DNA of 64,000 bases from Aestuariibacter sp. GS-14 (lineage in GTDB: Bacteria > Pseudomonadota > Gammaproteobacteria > Enterobacterales > Alteromonadaceae): contig NZ_VHIP01000001.1 in assembly GCF_006494365.1 (NCBI RefSeq), positions 62,001 to 126,000 of the forward strand. Reading direction: 5' to 3'. The notes below the pieces were generated by a model that saw only the letters and a list, made by a program, of their open reading frames with translations, had not been told where the DNA came from and did not search any database. A program made the translations under genes and the position numbers. Of the stretch, positions 52,677 through 62,219 are shown one piece after another. Position 1 is the stretch's first letter. Each line of letters starts with the position of its first letter.

Positions 52677-53381
52677 ATGTCTGAGGTTACTAACCCAATT
52701 CAGGCTTGTAACGACATATTTTTTAAGCCTAACGGGGTGTTTAAAGCGGTAAACGAACACAATAACTGGTCGTGGGTACCGTTTCTGATTGTGATTGTAC
52801 TAAGCGTATTGCCAGGCTATTTGTTTATTAACTTTGTGGATTTTAGCTGGTATCAGAATATGCTGATTGATACCCAGTACGGCGACTTGAGCCCGTCACA
52901 GCAGGAACAAATGCGCGCGGGTATGCAACATTCAGCAATACAAATGTTTATGCTGATTGGCGGTATTCTTGGCCCAATTGTGGTTAACGCCGTCGTTGCC
53001 CTGTATTTGCATTTAATGACCAAATCTGACGAACAAAACCTCAATGGTTTTACCGACTGGTATGGCTTTACCTGGTGGGCGAGCATGCCGGCTGTTATCA
53101 ACGCTTTATTAGCTATTGCACTCATTGCGCTGTCTGAGAATCATCAGGTATTACCCACCATTATCAGTCCGCTGTCGGTGGCTTACTGGGCTGATGTGCA
53201 GATGTCGTCTGAGTGGTTCGGCTTCGCCCAGTCTTTGCGCCTTGAAAGCCTGTGGACCATTTACCTGATTGCAGTAGGGATTGCGCAGTGGACCAGTTTC
53301 TCCACTAAAAAGGCCACGATCATTGCCTGCGCTCCATTCGCGGTTATCTGGGCAATTTGGTTAGTGGTTAATCTGATCTAA
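52677..53381 (+). CDS. Yip1-family integral membrane protein
   Basis: A 234-residue protein with about five transmembrane segments. It begins with a short cytosolic stretch (NPIQACNDIFFKPNGVFKAV) that is characteristic of bacterial Yip1-domain proteins. AAGGAG lies 8 bases ahead of the ATG. It is the only gene of its transcript and is divergent from natAB. Bacterial Yip1 proteins have no established biochemical role. Confidence 0.85.
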   Translation: MSEVTNPIQACNDIFFKPNGVFKAVNEHNNWSWVPFLIVIVLSVLPGYLFINFVDFSWYQNMLIDTQYGDLSPSQQEQMRAGMQHSAIQMFMLIGGILGPIVVNAVVALYLHLMTKSDEQNLNGFTDWYGFTWWASMPAVINALLAIALIALSENHQVLPTIISPLSVAYWADVQMSSEWFGFAQSLRLESLWTIYLIAVGIAQWTSFSTKKATIIACAPFAVIWAIWLVVNLI

Positions 53382-53405
53382 TCTGAGTTTTATATCAATG
53401 AGAAG

Positions 53406-53429
53406 CGGGCCTCGATGGCCCGTTTTTTT
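53406..53429 (+). terminator. Intrinsic terminator after the Yip1 gene
   Basis: CGGGCC (53406-53411), loop TCGAT, GGCCCG (53417-53422) and a run of seven T. Confidence 0.88.
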
Positions 53430-53456
53430 ATTGCGGTTTTGGCTACGCCTGTGCGG

Positions 53457-54320
53457 TTATACCGGAATTAACGGTAGTTGCAATGTAGGCTTTGCGTTTG
53501 CCGACAGCGGCCTAAAATACTCAGTATTGGAATAAAAAGCATTGTTTTGCATTTCAAGCCAACCGGGGATCCCCAGCACGGGCAGTGGTTTTAGTATGTG
53601 TTTACTATGTAATCCGTCAAAGTGCACCAGCCGTTGTTCAAGCGAGTAATCTGCCATCTGATACTGTTGCTGCACTGAAACCTGCGTAAACTCGTCAGGC
53701 ACTACCACCGCCAGCCATTTTGCCGTTAAGCCAATAAACGGATTAAGCAACATTTCGTAAATGGCATGCCCAAAAACAAGCGGATACACTCGCGAATACC
53801 AATCTTGCTGTAACTCACAAAATGCCCGCGTCCAATGGTGATGCGCCAATGCGTCAAGTAGCTGATTGCCTTGCTCAACAAAGGATGCCGGCACCGCCAG
53901 CACCACACCGCATTCGTCAAAATGCGTCAGCCTGTTTCGTCTTGGTGTTCTGGGATGCGCCCCAAACGTATTGATGTCGGCAATATGATATTGGTTTAAG
54001 CGCTGCTTGCTTGTTGGAAAAAGCGTCCAGATCATCGCATTGAACGCATCATGCCAACTGCCCTGCCGGGTGGGCACCTGCCCCGCTTCAGCAACAATGA
54101 TTTCATAATACCGGGGGTCATGTTCAAACTGCTCAGCGTTAACAAATGCCGGCACTTCGCTCCCAGCCAGCGGCGAAAACTGCCTGGCTATCTGATTTAA
54201 AGTCGCAATGTCAGGTGCGTTTTTAGCATCTTGCAAAGAAAAATACGCAAACAAAGAGCGCAAAGGTAATGTGAGGGAAGCACTTTGGTTCAATGAATGG
54301 CTGACTGCGACGGATTTCAT
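53457..54320 (-). CDS. DUF3025 family protein
   Basis: A 287-residue soluble protein. The family pattern WHDAFNAMIWTLFPTSKQRLN with a following histidine (QYHIAD) is plain, as are RNRLTHFDECG and the central VFGHAIYEMLLNPFIGLTAKW. DUF3025 is common in Gammaproteobacteria and has no established function. No signal peptide is present. It is convergent with the Yip1 gene and divergent from the M28 peptidase gene, so it probably has its own promoter within the 72-bp gap. Confidence 0.83.
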   Translation of the reverse strand: MKSVAVSHSLNQSASLTLPLRSLFAYFSLQDAKNAPDIATLNQIARQFSPLAGSEVPAFVNAEQFEHDPRYYEIIVAEAGQVPTRQGSWHDAFNAMIWTLFPTSKQRLNQYHIADINTFGAHPRTPRRNRLTHFDECGVVLAVPASFVEQGNQLLDALAHHHWTRAFCELQQDWYSRVYPLVFGHAIYEMLLNPFIGLTAKWLAVVVPDEFTQVSVQQQYQMADYSLEQRLVHFDGLHSKHILKPLPVLGIPGWLEMQNNAFYSNTEYFRPLSANAKPTLQLPLIPV

Positions 54321-54392
54321 GCTGAATGATTGGTAGTTACGACTGATTTCTCTATACTGGGTCGCTATTGTAATGCAATAAGAGACAATAAT

Positions 54393-56021
54393 ATGAAAAA
54401 AATCGTCCTACCACTGGTGATGTCTGGCTGCGCACTGCTTACCGCCTGCTCACCCGCACCCCAGACAGAAAAGAACAACTTTGATGACGTATATGCGTCT
54501 ATTACGCCGGAAAAAATTGCACCGCCACTGAAAACCCTGGCGTCTGACGAATTTGAAGGCCGTTTACCTACCACCGAAGGCGAGCGTAAAACGCTTGAAT
54601 ACCTCACCTCAGAATTCAAACGTATGGGTTTACAACCCGGAAATGGCGATAGCTATTTACAGGAAGTGGCCTTAATGGAAATCACCGCTGATCCCAATAT
54701 GGTGATGACGATTGGCGATAATGAGTTTGTGTATAAAACAGATATGGTCGCGTCGTCAAAACGCGAGCAGTCTGTTGTGTCACTGGAAAATTCCGAGCTG
54801 GTATTTGTTGGTTACGGTGTTAATGCCCCGGAGTACGACTGGAACGATTATGAAGGCCTGGATGTCACCGGCAAAACCGTAGTCATTCTGGTAAACGACC
54901 CAGGTTTCGAAAACCCTGAAAGTGGTAAGTTCCAGGGCACCACCATGACCTATTACGGACGCTGGAGTTACAAATATGAAGAAGCCAGCCGCCAGGGTGC
55001 AGCGGGCGCTATTATCGTTCACGAAACCGCGCCAGCGTCTTATGGCTGGTCGGTGGTTGCCAATAGCTGGAGCGGCCCGCAGTACGGTCTGGTTAGCCCG
55101 GATCAAGGCGCGAGCCGCGTGGCTGTTGAAGGCTGGTTAACACTGGAAGCCGCTACCAAAGTGTTTGCTGATGCCGGGCTGGATTTTGCTACAGAAAAAG
55201 CCAATGCCATGCAAGGCCCCTATTCAAAAGCACTTGGTCAATCGATGACGGTAACCGTAAACAACACCTTTAAGGCATCTAAGAGCTACAACGTACTGGC
55301 TACGCTGCCTGGCACTGAAAAGCCGGATGAGCATGTAATTTACACCTCTCACTGGGACCACCTGGGTAAAGATGAAAGCCTGGATGGCGACCAAATCTAC
55401 AATGGCGCCCACGATAACGCCACTGGCACAGCAGCCGCGTTGGTAATGGCAGAAGCCTTCACACAGCTAACTCCTGCCCCAAAACGCTCCATTTCGTTTT
55501 TGATTGTAACAGCGGAAGAACAAGGCTTACTGGGCTCAAAATACTATGCAGATAACCCGGTAATTCCATTAAACAAAACCGTTGCTAACATTAACATGGA
55601 CGCCATGAACGTGTTGGGTAAAACCAAAGACGTGGCGGTCATTGGCATGGGTAAATCAGATCTGGAACAGGAACTCACTACCGCGGCCCAGCGTCAAGGG
55701 CGCGTGCTGACACAGGAAGACCGTCCTGAAGCGGGTTACTACTATCGCTCTGACCACTTCAGTTTTGCTAAAGCCGGCGTACCCGCATTATATGCCAAGG
55801 GCGGAAACGACCCGTTTGACGAAGCTACGGCACAATACCGCAAACACATGAAAGTAGTGGTAACCGGTTGCTATCACCAGGTATGTGACAAATTCCGCGA
55901 TGGCTGGGATTTAAGCGGTATCTCTCAGGATACCCAGTTGCTCATGGAAGTGGGCTACATGGTAGCCAATAAAGCGGCGTGGCCAACCTGGAGTGAATCC
56001 AGCGAGTTTCAGCGTCCTTAA
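54393..56021 (+). CDS. M28 family aminopeptidase lipoprotein
   Basis: A 542-residue lipoprotein (lipobox LLTAC) and M28 zinc peptidase. Zinc ligands and catalytic residues are visible: His/Asp in TSHWDHLG, Asp in AHDNATG, the Glu pair in TAEEQGLLGS, Asp in NINMDAMN and His in RSDHFSFAKAGVP. A PA-like domain is inserted before the catalytic part (about residues 120-270; RQGAAGAIIVHE). Such enzymes release N-terminal amino acids from peptides in the periplasm. The ATG at 54393 is chosen since it begins the signal peptide; the frame to 54330 adds a non-signal extension. An AGAGA site precedes it. Confidence 0.9.
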   Translation: MKKIVLPLVMSGCALLTACSPAPQTEKNNFDDVYASITPEKIAPPLKTLASDEFEGRLPTTEGERKTLEYLTSEFKRMGLQPGNGDSYLQEVALMEITADPNMVMTIGDNEFVYKTDMVASSKREQSVVSLENSELVFVGYGVNAPEYDWNDYEGLDVTGKTVVILVNDPGFENPESGKFQGTTMTYYGRWSYKYEEASRQGAAGAIIVHETAPASYGWSVVANSWSGPQYGLVSPDQGASRVAVEGWLTLEAATKVFADAGLDFATEKANAMQGPYSKALGQSMTVTVNNTFKASKSYNVLATLPGTEKPDEHVIYTSHWDHLGKDESLDGDQIYNGAHDNATGTAAALVMAEAFTQLTPAPKRSISFLIVTAEEQGLLGSKYYADNPVIPLNKTVANINMDAMNVLGKTKDVAVIGMGKSDLEQELTTAAQRQGRVLTQEDRPEAGYYYRSDHFSFAKAGVPALYAKGGNDPFDEATAQYRKHMKVVVTGCYHQVCDKFRDGWDLSGISQDTQLLMEVGYMVANKAAWPTWSESSEFQRP

Positions 56022-56032
56022 TGTACGTTATG

Positions 56033-56060
56033 CGGTTATTCCCCACTGCGGGAATAGCCG
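56033..56060 (+). terminator. Hairpin after the M28 gene
   Basis: cggttattccc (56033-56043) and gggaatagccg (56050-56060) form an 11-bp stem with one G-T pair. No T-tract follows, so it may be an mRNA end structure rather than an intrinsic terminator. Confidence 0.5.
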
Positions 56061-56114
56061 CTCTCCTGCCTTGATCTTGCTACATCCCTGCTACATTCAT
56101 GCTCCAATGCTACT

Positions 56115-56140
56115 AGCGGGGCGTTCCAGCCGCTTTTTTT
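56115..56140 (+). terminator. Terminator-like hairpin upstream of asnB
   Basis: AGCGG (56115-56119) and CCGCT (56130-56134) followed by a run of T. The short stem makes it weaker than the others here, but the T-run supports it. The rest of the 296-bp gap up to asnB holds nothing recognisable besides the expected promoter. Confidence 0.5.
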
Positions 56141-56317
56141 ATACTTAATAGCGAATTAATCAAAGATTAAGCTTGCATTTTTTACTCATGCTGGCACATT
56201 CAGTACTCGCGAGTGAAAAGGTTTATCCTGCAAAAAAATAATCCACCGCTGTATATCAAATCGAGCACCGACAGAAAACATTATCCTTTAACTATGTGAC
56301 AAGAGAGAACGCTTCCT

Positions 56318-57985
56318 ATGTGTGGTATTTTCGGTATCTTAGATATCAAAACCGATGTGTCTGAACTCAGAACCCAAGCACTTGAATTAACCAAAACGCT
56401 GCGTCACCGTGGCCCTGACTGGTCGGGTATCTGGAATAATGACAATACCATCTTATGTCACGAGCGTTTAGCTATCGTCGATGTCGACACTGGTGCACAA
56501 CCGCTTATCAGCGATAATGGTCAGCAAATTCTGGCTGTTAACGGTGAAATCTACAACCACAAGCAGTTGGCCAAAGAACTGGCTACCCCGTATAACTTTA
56601 AAACCCGTTCTGACTGTGAAGTAATCCTTCCTTTATTCCAGCAACGCGGTGCAGAGTTTATTGACGATTTACAAGGCATGTTTGCCTTCGTTCTTTACGA
56701 CGAAGCGCAGGATTCCTATCTGATTGCCCGTGATCATATTGGTATTATTCCGCTGTACACCGGTTACGATGAGCACGGTAATTTCTATGTAGCGTCAGAA
56801 ATGAAAGCCCTGGCGCCTGTATGTAAAACTATCAGTGAATTTCCTCCGGGCCACTATATGTGGAGCAAAACCGGTGAATTAGTGAAGTATTACAAACGCG
56901 ACTGGATGCAGTACGACGCCGTTAAAGACAACGAATCAAACATTGATGAGTTGCGCAAGGCGTTTGAAAAAGCAGTTAAGTCTCACCTGATGTCAGACGT
57001 ACCTTACGCGGTATTGCTATCCGGTGGTCTGGACTCCTCACTGGTGTCGGCCGTAGCGGCTAAATACGTTGCCAAACGCGTAGAAGACGAAGACAGATCT
57101 GACGCCTGGTGGCCGCGTTTACACTCATTTGCGGTAGGCCTTGAAGGCGCGCCGGATTTGATTGCTGCCAAGAAAGTGGCAGACATGATTGGCACAGTGC
57201 ATCACGAAATTCACTTCACCATTCAGGAAGGTCTGGATGCGATTCGCGATGTTATTTATCACCTGGAAACTTACGACACAACCACCATTCGTGCCGCTAC
57301 CCCAATGTATCTGATGACCCGTAAAATCAAAGCTATGGGTATCAAAATGGTACTGTCAGGCGAAGGTTCAGATGAAATCTTTGGTGGTTATTTGTATTTC
57401 CACAAAGCGCCAAACGCCAAAGAATTCCATGAAGAAACAGTACGCAAATTGGATCGCCTGCACATGTTTGACTGCGCGCGCGCCAACAAGGCTACGTCGG
57501 CATGGGGTGTGGAAGCACGTGTTCCGTTCCTGGACAAAGAGTTCATGGACGTGGCAATGCGCCTGAATCCAAAAGATAAAATGTGTGGCAACGGCAAAAT
57601 GGAAAAACACATTTTACGTGCTGCGTTCGACAATGGTGACACACTACCGCCTGAAGTACTGTGGCGCCAAAAAGAACAGTTTGGTGACGGCGTAGGTTAC
57701 TCTTGGATTGATTCGATTAAAGACTTCGTTGCGAAGGAAGTAAGCGATCAACAGTTGGCCTCGGCTGAGTTCCGCTTCCCAATCAATACGCCTGATACCA
57801 AAGAAGGCTATTACTACCGCACCATCTTTGAAGGTTACTTCCCGCAAGAAACAGCAGCGCGCTGTGTACCGGGCGGTAAATCCATTGCGTGTAGCACAGT
57901 GGAAGCACTGGAATGGGATGCAAGCTTCAAGAACAACGCCGATCCGTCAGGCCGCTCTATGAAAGACGTTCACGGTAAAGCGTAA
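56318..57985 (+). CDS. asnB: Asparagine synthetase B (glutamine-hydrolysing)
   Basis: A 555-residue enzyme (E. coli AsnB 554) that makes asparagine from aspartate, ATP and glutamine. The N-terminal amidotransferase nucleophile is Cys2 (MCGIFGI), with RLAIVD and NGEIYNH in the glutaminase site. The synthetase domain has the PP-loop LLSGGLDSSLV and SGEGSDEIFGGY. GAGAG lies upstream of the ATG. It is a single-gene transcript ending in a strong terminator. Confidence 0.96.
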   Translation: MCGIFGILDIKTDVSELRTQALELTKTLRHRGPDWSGIWNNDNTILCHERLAIVDVDTGAQPLISDNGQQILAVNGEIYNHKQLAKELATPYNFKTRSDCEVILPLFQQRGAEFIDDLQGMFAFVLYDEAQDSYLIARDHIGIIPLYTGYDEHGNFYVASEMKALAPVCKTISEFPPGHYMWSKTGELVKYYKRDWMQYDAVKDNESNIDELRKAFEKAVKSHLMSDVPYAVLLSGGLDSSLVSAVAAKYVAKRVEDEDRSDAWWPRLHSFAVGLEGAPDLIAAKKVADMIGTVHHEIHFTIQEGLDAIRDVIYHLETYDTTTIRAATPMYLMTRKIKAMGIKMVLSGEGSDEIFGGYLYFHKAPNAKEFHEETVRKLDRLHMFDCARANKATSAWGVEARVPFLDKEFMDVAMRLNPKDKMCGNGKMEKHILRAAFDNGDTLPPEVLWRQKEQFGDGVGYSWIDSIKDFVAKEVSDQQLASAEFRFPINTPDTKEGYYYRTIFEGYFPQETAARCVPGGKSIACSTVEALEWDASFKNNADPSGRSMKDVHGKA

Positions 57986-58000
57986 GCTTTATCAAATACA

Positions 58001-58028
58001 AAAAAACCAGCGAATTCGCTGGTTTTTT
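58001..58028. terminator. Bidirectional terminator between asnB and the solute-binding-like gene
   Basis: aaaaaaccagcgaa (58001-58014) and ttcgctggtttttt (58015-58028) form a perfect palindrome with A and T tracts, so it can act on both strands. Confidence 0.88.
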
Positions 58029-58042
58029 TTGCTTAATTTTTG

Positions 58043-58978
58043 TTACTGATTGGCTTCCGGCGTATGCTTTTCAGGGTCGAACCACAATGCCTCATCATCC
58101 AATGGTGTGCCCGGTGGCAATAATGGATTCTCCAGATGAAAGATCTTGCGATTACCAATGTCCATTTTTAGCAGTGCCTCGCGATGGTGGCTCACAAATA
58201 TATTATCAAATGAGCCATCTTCCAGCGCACGTCTCAGTCCTGTTTCGATTAACCGGGCCATTGTAGGATTGGAGCGGTTAACGAAAAAGTACATTGCCGT
58301 TGGATAATGAATAATCAGATTTTTCTCTAAAACGATGTCGGGATCTAACGACGAATAACTCAACTCCCCCAATACTTCACTGATAGCACGTGGAAAGAAA
58401 TCGCCCTGATGCATTGCCAGTCTGCTAAATGCCTCAGGAAAGTCACTGACTGTTTGCACGTTAAACCCGTTAGATTGCAGTATTTTGGTGTCTGGCCATT
58501 CCGCTCCCTGTAAAGGTGTAAACTTGGTAAGTGACTGAAAATCGGTTACCTGATCAAATCGGTCGATCATGCTTTGGTTAATTAAAAACACCCGCCAGCC
58601 TATGAGACCTTTGTGGATAGGAATGCGAATAGGCAACAATTCCTTTTCCCGCTGGGCATCGGTCATTACCCACAAGATATTGATTTCGCGGTTTTCTTTT
58701 AACTGCCGAATGGACTTGCCTTGCAACAAGATCCTTTCAGAAGGCGTAAGTGTATAGCGCACACCGGTTTTACTTAGCGCCAGTTTAAGCAACGTTAGAG
58801 GGTATTCGTGTCGCTGATCGTTTTCATCGATTGGCCGCGGGTAGTGAATTGACCAGTTGGCAGCCGACACCCACGCAGGCCACAACATAGCCCCGGCAGT
58901 GAACAGCCCTAGCGCTACTGATTTCAAGTTCATACCCTGTACCCGATTAACAACCCTGTTCCACAGCGTACCAAACAT
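58043..58978 (-). CDS. Periplasmic solute-binding-like protein (SBP_bac_3 type)
   Basis: A 311-residue secreted protein with a signal peptide (MNLKSVALGLFTAGAMLWPAW, cleavage after VSA). The pattern resembles family 3 solute-binding proteins: TPSERILLQGKSIRQLKENREINILW, a central ISEVLGELSY hinge area and the C-terminal LIETGLRRALEDGSFDNIF. No ABC permease or ATPase is adjacent; such stand-alone proteins are frequent in Alteromonadales. The ATG at 58978 follows the queE stop directly (TGAATG), which suggests coupling; the ATG at 58933, at the signal peptide itself, is an alternative. The ligand is unknown. Confidence 0.7.
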   Translation of the reverse strand: MFGTLWNRVVNRVQGMNLKSVALGLFTAGAMLWPAWVSAANWSIHYPRPIDENDQRHEYPLTLLKLALSKTGVRYTLTPSERILLQGKSIRQLKENREINILWVMTDAQREKELLPIRIPIHKGLIGWRVFLINQSMIDRFDQVTDFQSLTKFTPLQGAEWPDTKILQSNGFNVQTVSDFPEAFSRLAMHQGDFFPRAISEVLGELSYSSLDPDIVLEKNLIIHYPTAMYFFVNRSNPTMARLIETGLRRALEDGSFDNIFVSHHREALLKMDIGNRKIFHLENPLLPPGTPLDDEALWFDPEKHTPEANQ

Positions 58979-59656
58979 TCAGGCAATTCCCAGATATTTA
59001 TGGGTTTGCAGCGACAAACGCCAGTTGCGCTCGATACAGGTTTTAATTGCCAGCTCAGTTGCCCTGGCCTGCTGACTGATTGGCTGTAAACACACTACTT
59101 TGTTGCCAAGCTCGATATTCTTTAGCAACGCATCCAGCTCATCAATGTGCTTTTGCATTGCAATAGGATGCTTTATCTCATTAGCGCGTTGAAGGGCGCT
59201 GGTTAGCACTTCATAGCCGCCTTTCATGTTGACCTTAGGCGATACCGTTACCCAGGTTTGCGGCGCGCACTTCACTTCAAACGTGCCACTGGTTTCAATT
59301 TGCGACGTATAACCGCGCTCATGCAACAACGTAGTTAACCCGGTGAGATCGTACATACAGGGCTCGCCACCGGTGATCACAACGTGTTTGGCGTGATACC
59401 CCTGTTGTTCAAACAAAGCCAGCAAACCTAAATCGGAGATACCAAAGAAACGTTCTGACTCTTCGCTTTTCCTGATCACTGCATCTACGCTGTCAATCAG
59501 GTTTTCATCGAGTACCCAGGTATGTTTGGTATCGCACCAGGGACAACCAACCGGACATCCTTGCAAGCGCACAAAGATTGCAGGTACGCCGGTGTACACC
59601 CCTTCGCCCTGAATGGTTTCGAACATTTCGTTAATATTGAGTACCTGATCTGTCAA
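58979..59656 (-). CDS. queE: 7-carboxy-7-deazaguanine synthase QueE
   Basis: A 225-residue radical SAM enzyme of queuosine biosynthesis. It converts 6-carboxytetrahydropterin to 7-carboxy-7-deazaguanine, the substrate of QueC. The cluster ligands lie in CPVGCPWC (about residues 34-41), preceded by the family start NINEMFETIQGEG. The SAM-binding ITGGEPCMYD is intact. It is divergent from queC, with an 85-bp shared promoter region, and translationally abuts the solute-binding-like gene downstream. Confidence 0.94.
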   Translation of the reverse strand: MTDQVLNINEMFETIQGEGVYTGVPAIFVRLQGCPVGCPWCDTKHTWVLDENLIDSVDAVIRKSEESERFFGISDLGLLALFEQQGYHAKHVVITGGEPCMYDLTGLTTLLHERGYTSQIETSGTFEVKCAPQTWVTVSPKVNMKGGYEVLTSALQRANEIKHPIAMQKHIDELDALLKNIELGNKVVCLQPISQQARATELAIKTCIERNWRLSLQTHKYLGIA

Positions 59657-59741
59657 ATCTGTATTCCTGTCGTCTTGGTAGTTGGGATTTTAGCAGGGAT
59701 AGCTTAAAATTCCGTTATGATTTCTATAATTATACTCCGTT

Positions 59742-60401
59742 ATGTCTGAAAAAGTGATTGTGATCTATTCCGGTGGCATGGACAGTTTTACCGTGCTGAA
59801 TAAAGCTATCGAAGAGGGCAAAACCCCTTATGCCCTGTCGTTTGACTATGGCCAACGCCATAAAAAAGAACTCGATTATGCGGCCAACGTCTGCAAAGAG
59901 CTGGGTATTTCCCACAAAATTGTAGACATCTCCGCAATTAATAGTTTGGTTGGCGGTTCGGCATTAACCGACGATATCGATGTGCCGGAAGGCCATTACG
60001 CCGAGCCCAGCATGAAGCAAACTGTAGTGCCAAACCGCAATATGATCCTGCTTTCGCTTGCGGTTGGTTATGCGGTAAGTATGGATGCCAACAAGGTATA
60101 TTACGGCGCCCATACTGGCGATCACGCCATTTACCCCGATTGTCGCCCGGAATTTGTCGAGAAAATGAATGCGGTTTGCGCCATTGCCAACTACGAGGCC
60201 ATTGAAATTGTTACGCCTTACCTGAAAGTCAGTAAGACGGCAATTTTAACGGATGGTCTGCGTATGGGGCTGGATTACAACAAAAGCTGGACCTGTTACA
60301 ACGGACGTGAACTGGCCTGTGGAAAATGCGGCGCCTGTCAGGAACGTCTTGAAGCATTCCGTGACAACAATGCTACCGACCCACTTCAGTACGAAAGTTA
60401 A
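59742..60401 (+). CDS. queC: 7-cyano-7-deazaguanine synthase QueC
   Basis: A 219-residue enzyme that makes preQ0 from 7-carboxy-7-deazaguanine, ammonia and ATP. The PP-loop SGGMDS is at residues 10-15. The zinc cysteines are in the C-terminal [22 protein letters not shown] at 59725-59730 is a fair -10 element, but it leaves almost no leader. A 9-base direct repeat (tccgttatg) spans the start region, and no strong ribosome binding site is visible, so the ATG at 59742 rests on family alignment. No preQ1 riboswitch structure was seen. Confidence 0.94.
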   Translation: MSEKVIVIYSGGMDSFTVLNKAIEEGKTPYALSFDYGQRHKKELDYAANVCKELGISHKIVDISAINSLVGGSALTDDIDVPEGHYAEPSMKQTVVPNRNMILLSLAVGYAVSMDANKVYYGAHTGDHAIYPDCRPEFVEKMNAVCAIANYEAIEIVTPYLKVSKTAILTDGLRMGLDYNKSWTCYNGRELACGKCGACQERLEAFRDNNATDPLQYES

Positions 60402-60418
60402 TAACAATAAAAGACTGG

Positions 60419-60473
60419 CCAGGTAGTATGGAGTGATGGGGCAGTTATTGCTCCACACTGCTACCATACCTGG
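60419..60473. repeat. Imperfect hairpin after queC
   Basis: ccagg (60419-60423) pairs with cctgg (60469-60473), and inner tatgg/ccata and agtg/cact stems continue the helix with small bulges. It lies 18 bases past the queC stop codon and may be its transcript end. Confidence 0.45.
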
Positions 60474-60592
60474 TTAGCTGACCCGTCAGTGCGGATAAAT
60501 GGTAATTCGGCTTTGCTGGCGGTGACATAACCCTTAACCACTGCCAACAGGAAATTACAACAATGCTGCCGTGGCAGTAGCCTGATAACAGG

Positions 60593-61522
60593 CTACTTTT
60601 GACTTTCGGTAATAAAGTGGCTCAGTTCTTTAATGCAATAACGCAGCACAGGGTTGAGTCGGGTATTTTTGCCGTTCATTACAAATAATTCGTGGCTAAA
60701 GTTAAACATTTTACCGTTAGCAATGGGCACCAGTCCCAGTGCTACGCCCTGCTCTTTTGCCATGTAATCAGGCAGAATAGCAATGTACTCGCCCGTCATC
60801 ATGGCAGACATAGCGGCGTCGAATGAATCGGAAAAGGTTTGAATTGCCAGGCGACTGTCGCCGTCGATGTAGTTAGCCGAAGACAAACCGGAGATCCCAA
60901 TTGCTGGATAATTTTCAATCCGAACATTGTCGGGCAGTTTATCTACGTCGCGGAACTTGGCCAGCGGATGTGATGGCGCACAGTACAAGCGCCCCTTACA
61001 GGACGTACCAATGGTATGGAAAGTGACCGATTCCGGCTTCACCATATCATAAGTAGATACAACCAGGTGGCATTCACCTGAAAGCGCCACGTGCTCTACT
61101 TCGTTGTACAAGCGGGTTTGAATATTCACGTGAATATCATCAAACTTTTTCATGGTGCTTTTTACGGCACGACTCACAGCCAAGTGAATTGACAAAGGCA
61201 AGCCTGCCATCAGTACCAGCGTAATGTGACCTGAGTAATCGTCGTGCAGCGACTTCAGATTGAACACGAAGTTATCGAACGCATTAAAGATGCGCTTGGT
61301 TTCCTGAAATACCACTTCGCCTTCTTTGGTCATTTGAAAGCCACCACGACCTCGGTGACACAATACCAAATCCAGTCGTTCTTCCAGCTTTTTAATTGCC
61401 GCACTGATGTTAGGGCGTTGCATACGTAACACCGGCTCAGCAGCGGTAAATCCATTACAACTCGCTACGGCGTAAAACACCCGCAGCAGCTTAATATCTG
61501 ACTCTTGCAATCGATTTAGCAT
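60593..61522 (-). CDS. LysR-family transcriptional regulator
   Basis: A 309-residue LysR-type regulator. The N-terminal winged helix has FYAVASCNGFTAAE and MQRPNISAAIKKLEERLDLVL (about 15-60). The C-terminal effector domain follows from about residue 90. Target genes are not evident. The nearest divergent material is a decayed pseudogene, and the sulfatase beyond it is transcribed in the same direction, so no obvious regulated partner remains. A gtagcctg/caggctac hairpin overlaps its stop codon. Confidence 0.9.
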   Translation of the reverse strand: MLNRLQESDIKLLRVFYAVASCNGFTAAEPVLRMQRPNISAAIKKLEERLDLVLCHRGRGGFQMTKEGEVVFQETKRIFNAFDNFVFNLKSLHDDYSGHITLVLMAGLPLSIHLAVSRAVKSTMKKFDDIHVNIQTRLYNEVEHVALSGECHLVVSTYDMVKPESVTFHTIGTSCKGRLYCAPSHPLAKFRDVDKLPDNVRIENYPAIGISGLSSANYIDGDSRLAIQTFSDSFDAAMSAMMTGEYIAILPDYMAKEQGVALGLVPIANGKMFNFSHELFVMNGKNTRLNPVLRYCIKELSHFITESQK

Positions 61523-61738
61523 GGTCGCACCATCTTTTGTTTTAGGTATAGTTATTGATACTCAAACCATAATAGGCAGAGAAACCAACATTTACAATCA
61601 CAATTTGAACAGAATTTTTGTAAATTTTTGTTCCACTTAGCTCAGCGTAGTAAAAAGTCGTCACACATTAACGCAGACAAACGTATAAAGAGCCGCAATA
61701 ATGTTACAAAATCAGGCAACTCATTTTGTTTTAGCAGC

Positions 61739-62101
61739 ATGCGTATTCCCACTCTCATTGCGGCAATACTGGTTTTAATGAGTGCATGAGTAATACCCGG
61801 ACACTGCTAGGAAACGGTGAACTTAAATATACAGCTGCATAGACAGGCGCCCATACTGCAGCACAAGCAACGCATTTAGCTAAATGAGACGTAACCGGCC
61901 ATTGTAAGCTTGCCCGATAACACGGTAATCGAGCTGAGAGTTCAGGAAGACCACGAATACACGCTGGTTATTCAAACTATCGATGGCAAATTGAATAACG
62001 CTTATTAGTTGGATGGCAAAGAGGCAGCGTTTGATGAGCAGGCTAATCAGTGGTTTGCTGAGTATGTACCGATGATTGCGCAGGCTGTTCATTCAAAGTA
62101 G
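61739..62101 (+). pseudogene. Decayed gene remnant
   Basis: An ATG at 61739 opens a signal-peptide-like MRIPTLIAAILVLMSA that stops at TGA (61787-61789). Further on, a protein-like reading frame resumes (about 61895-62101): VIELRVQEDHEYTLVIQ, then an in-frame TAG at 62006-62008, then LDGKEAAFDEQANQWFAEY and a natural-looking stop at 62099-62101. Stops and at least one frame change lie between. The pattern is that of a small secreted protein gene undergoing decay. The family cannot be named with confidence. Confidence 0.5.
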
Positions 62102-62175
62102 CACTTAATTGGATAAGTTCTGACCTGACGAAGTACAAATAAAGAACTCTATAAATTCTGACATTTCAGCTATTG

Positions 62176-62219
62176 GTAAAAAGCAGCCGTAGGGCACTTC
62201 AAGTGCCGATGGCTGCTTT
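62176..62219 (-). terminator. Nested hairpin, probable terminator of the sulfatase gene
   Basis: AAAGCAGCC (62180-62188) pairs with GGCTGCTTT (62211-62219), and an inner ggcactt/aagtgcc stem is stacked inside. On the minus strand the stem is followed by a T-run, as expected 110 bases past the sulfatase stop codon. Confidence 0.7.

Noticed and set aside
59657-59741. preQ1 riboswitch ahead of queC
   Set aside because: The gap is only 85 bp and shows no hairpin plus A-rich tail arrangement.
59711-59744. Direct repeat tccgttatg at the queC start
   Set aside because: Nine bases and out of frame; likely chance, mentioned only in the queC entry.
60593-61522. LysR gene as regulator of the glycan operon
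   Set aside because: More than 11 kb away with unrelated genes between; the operator motifs there are LacI-like, not LysR-like.
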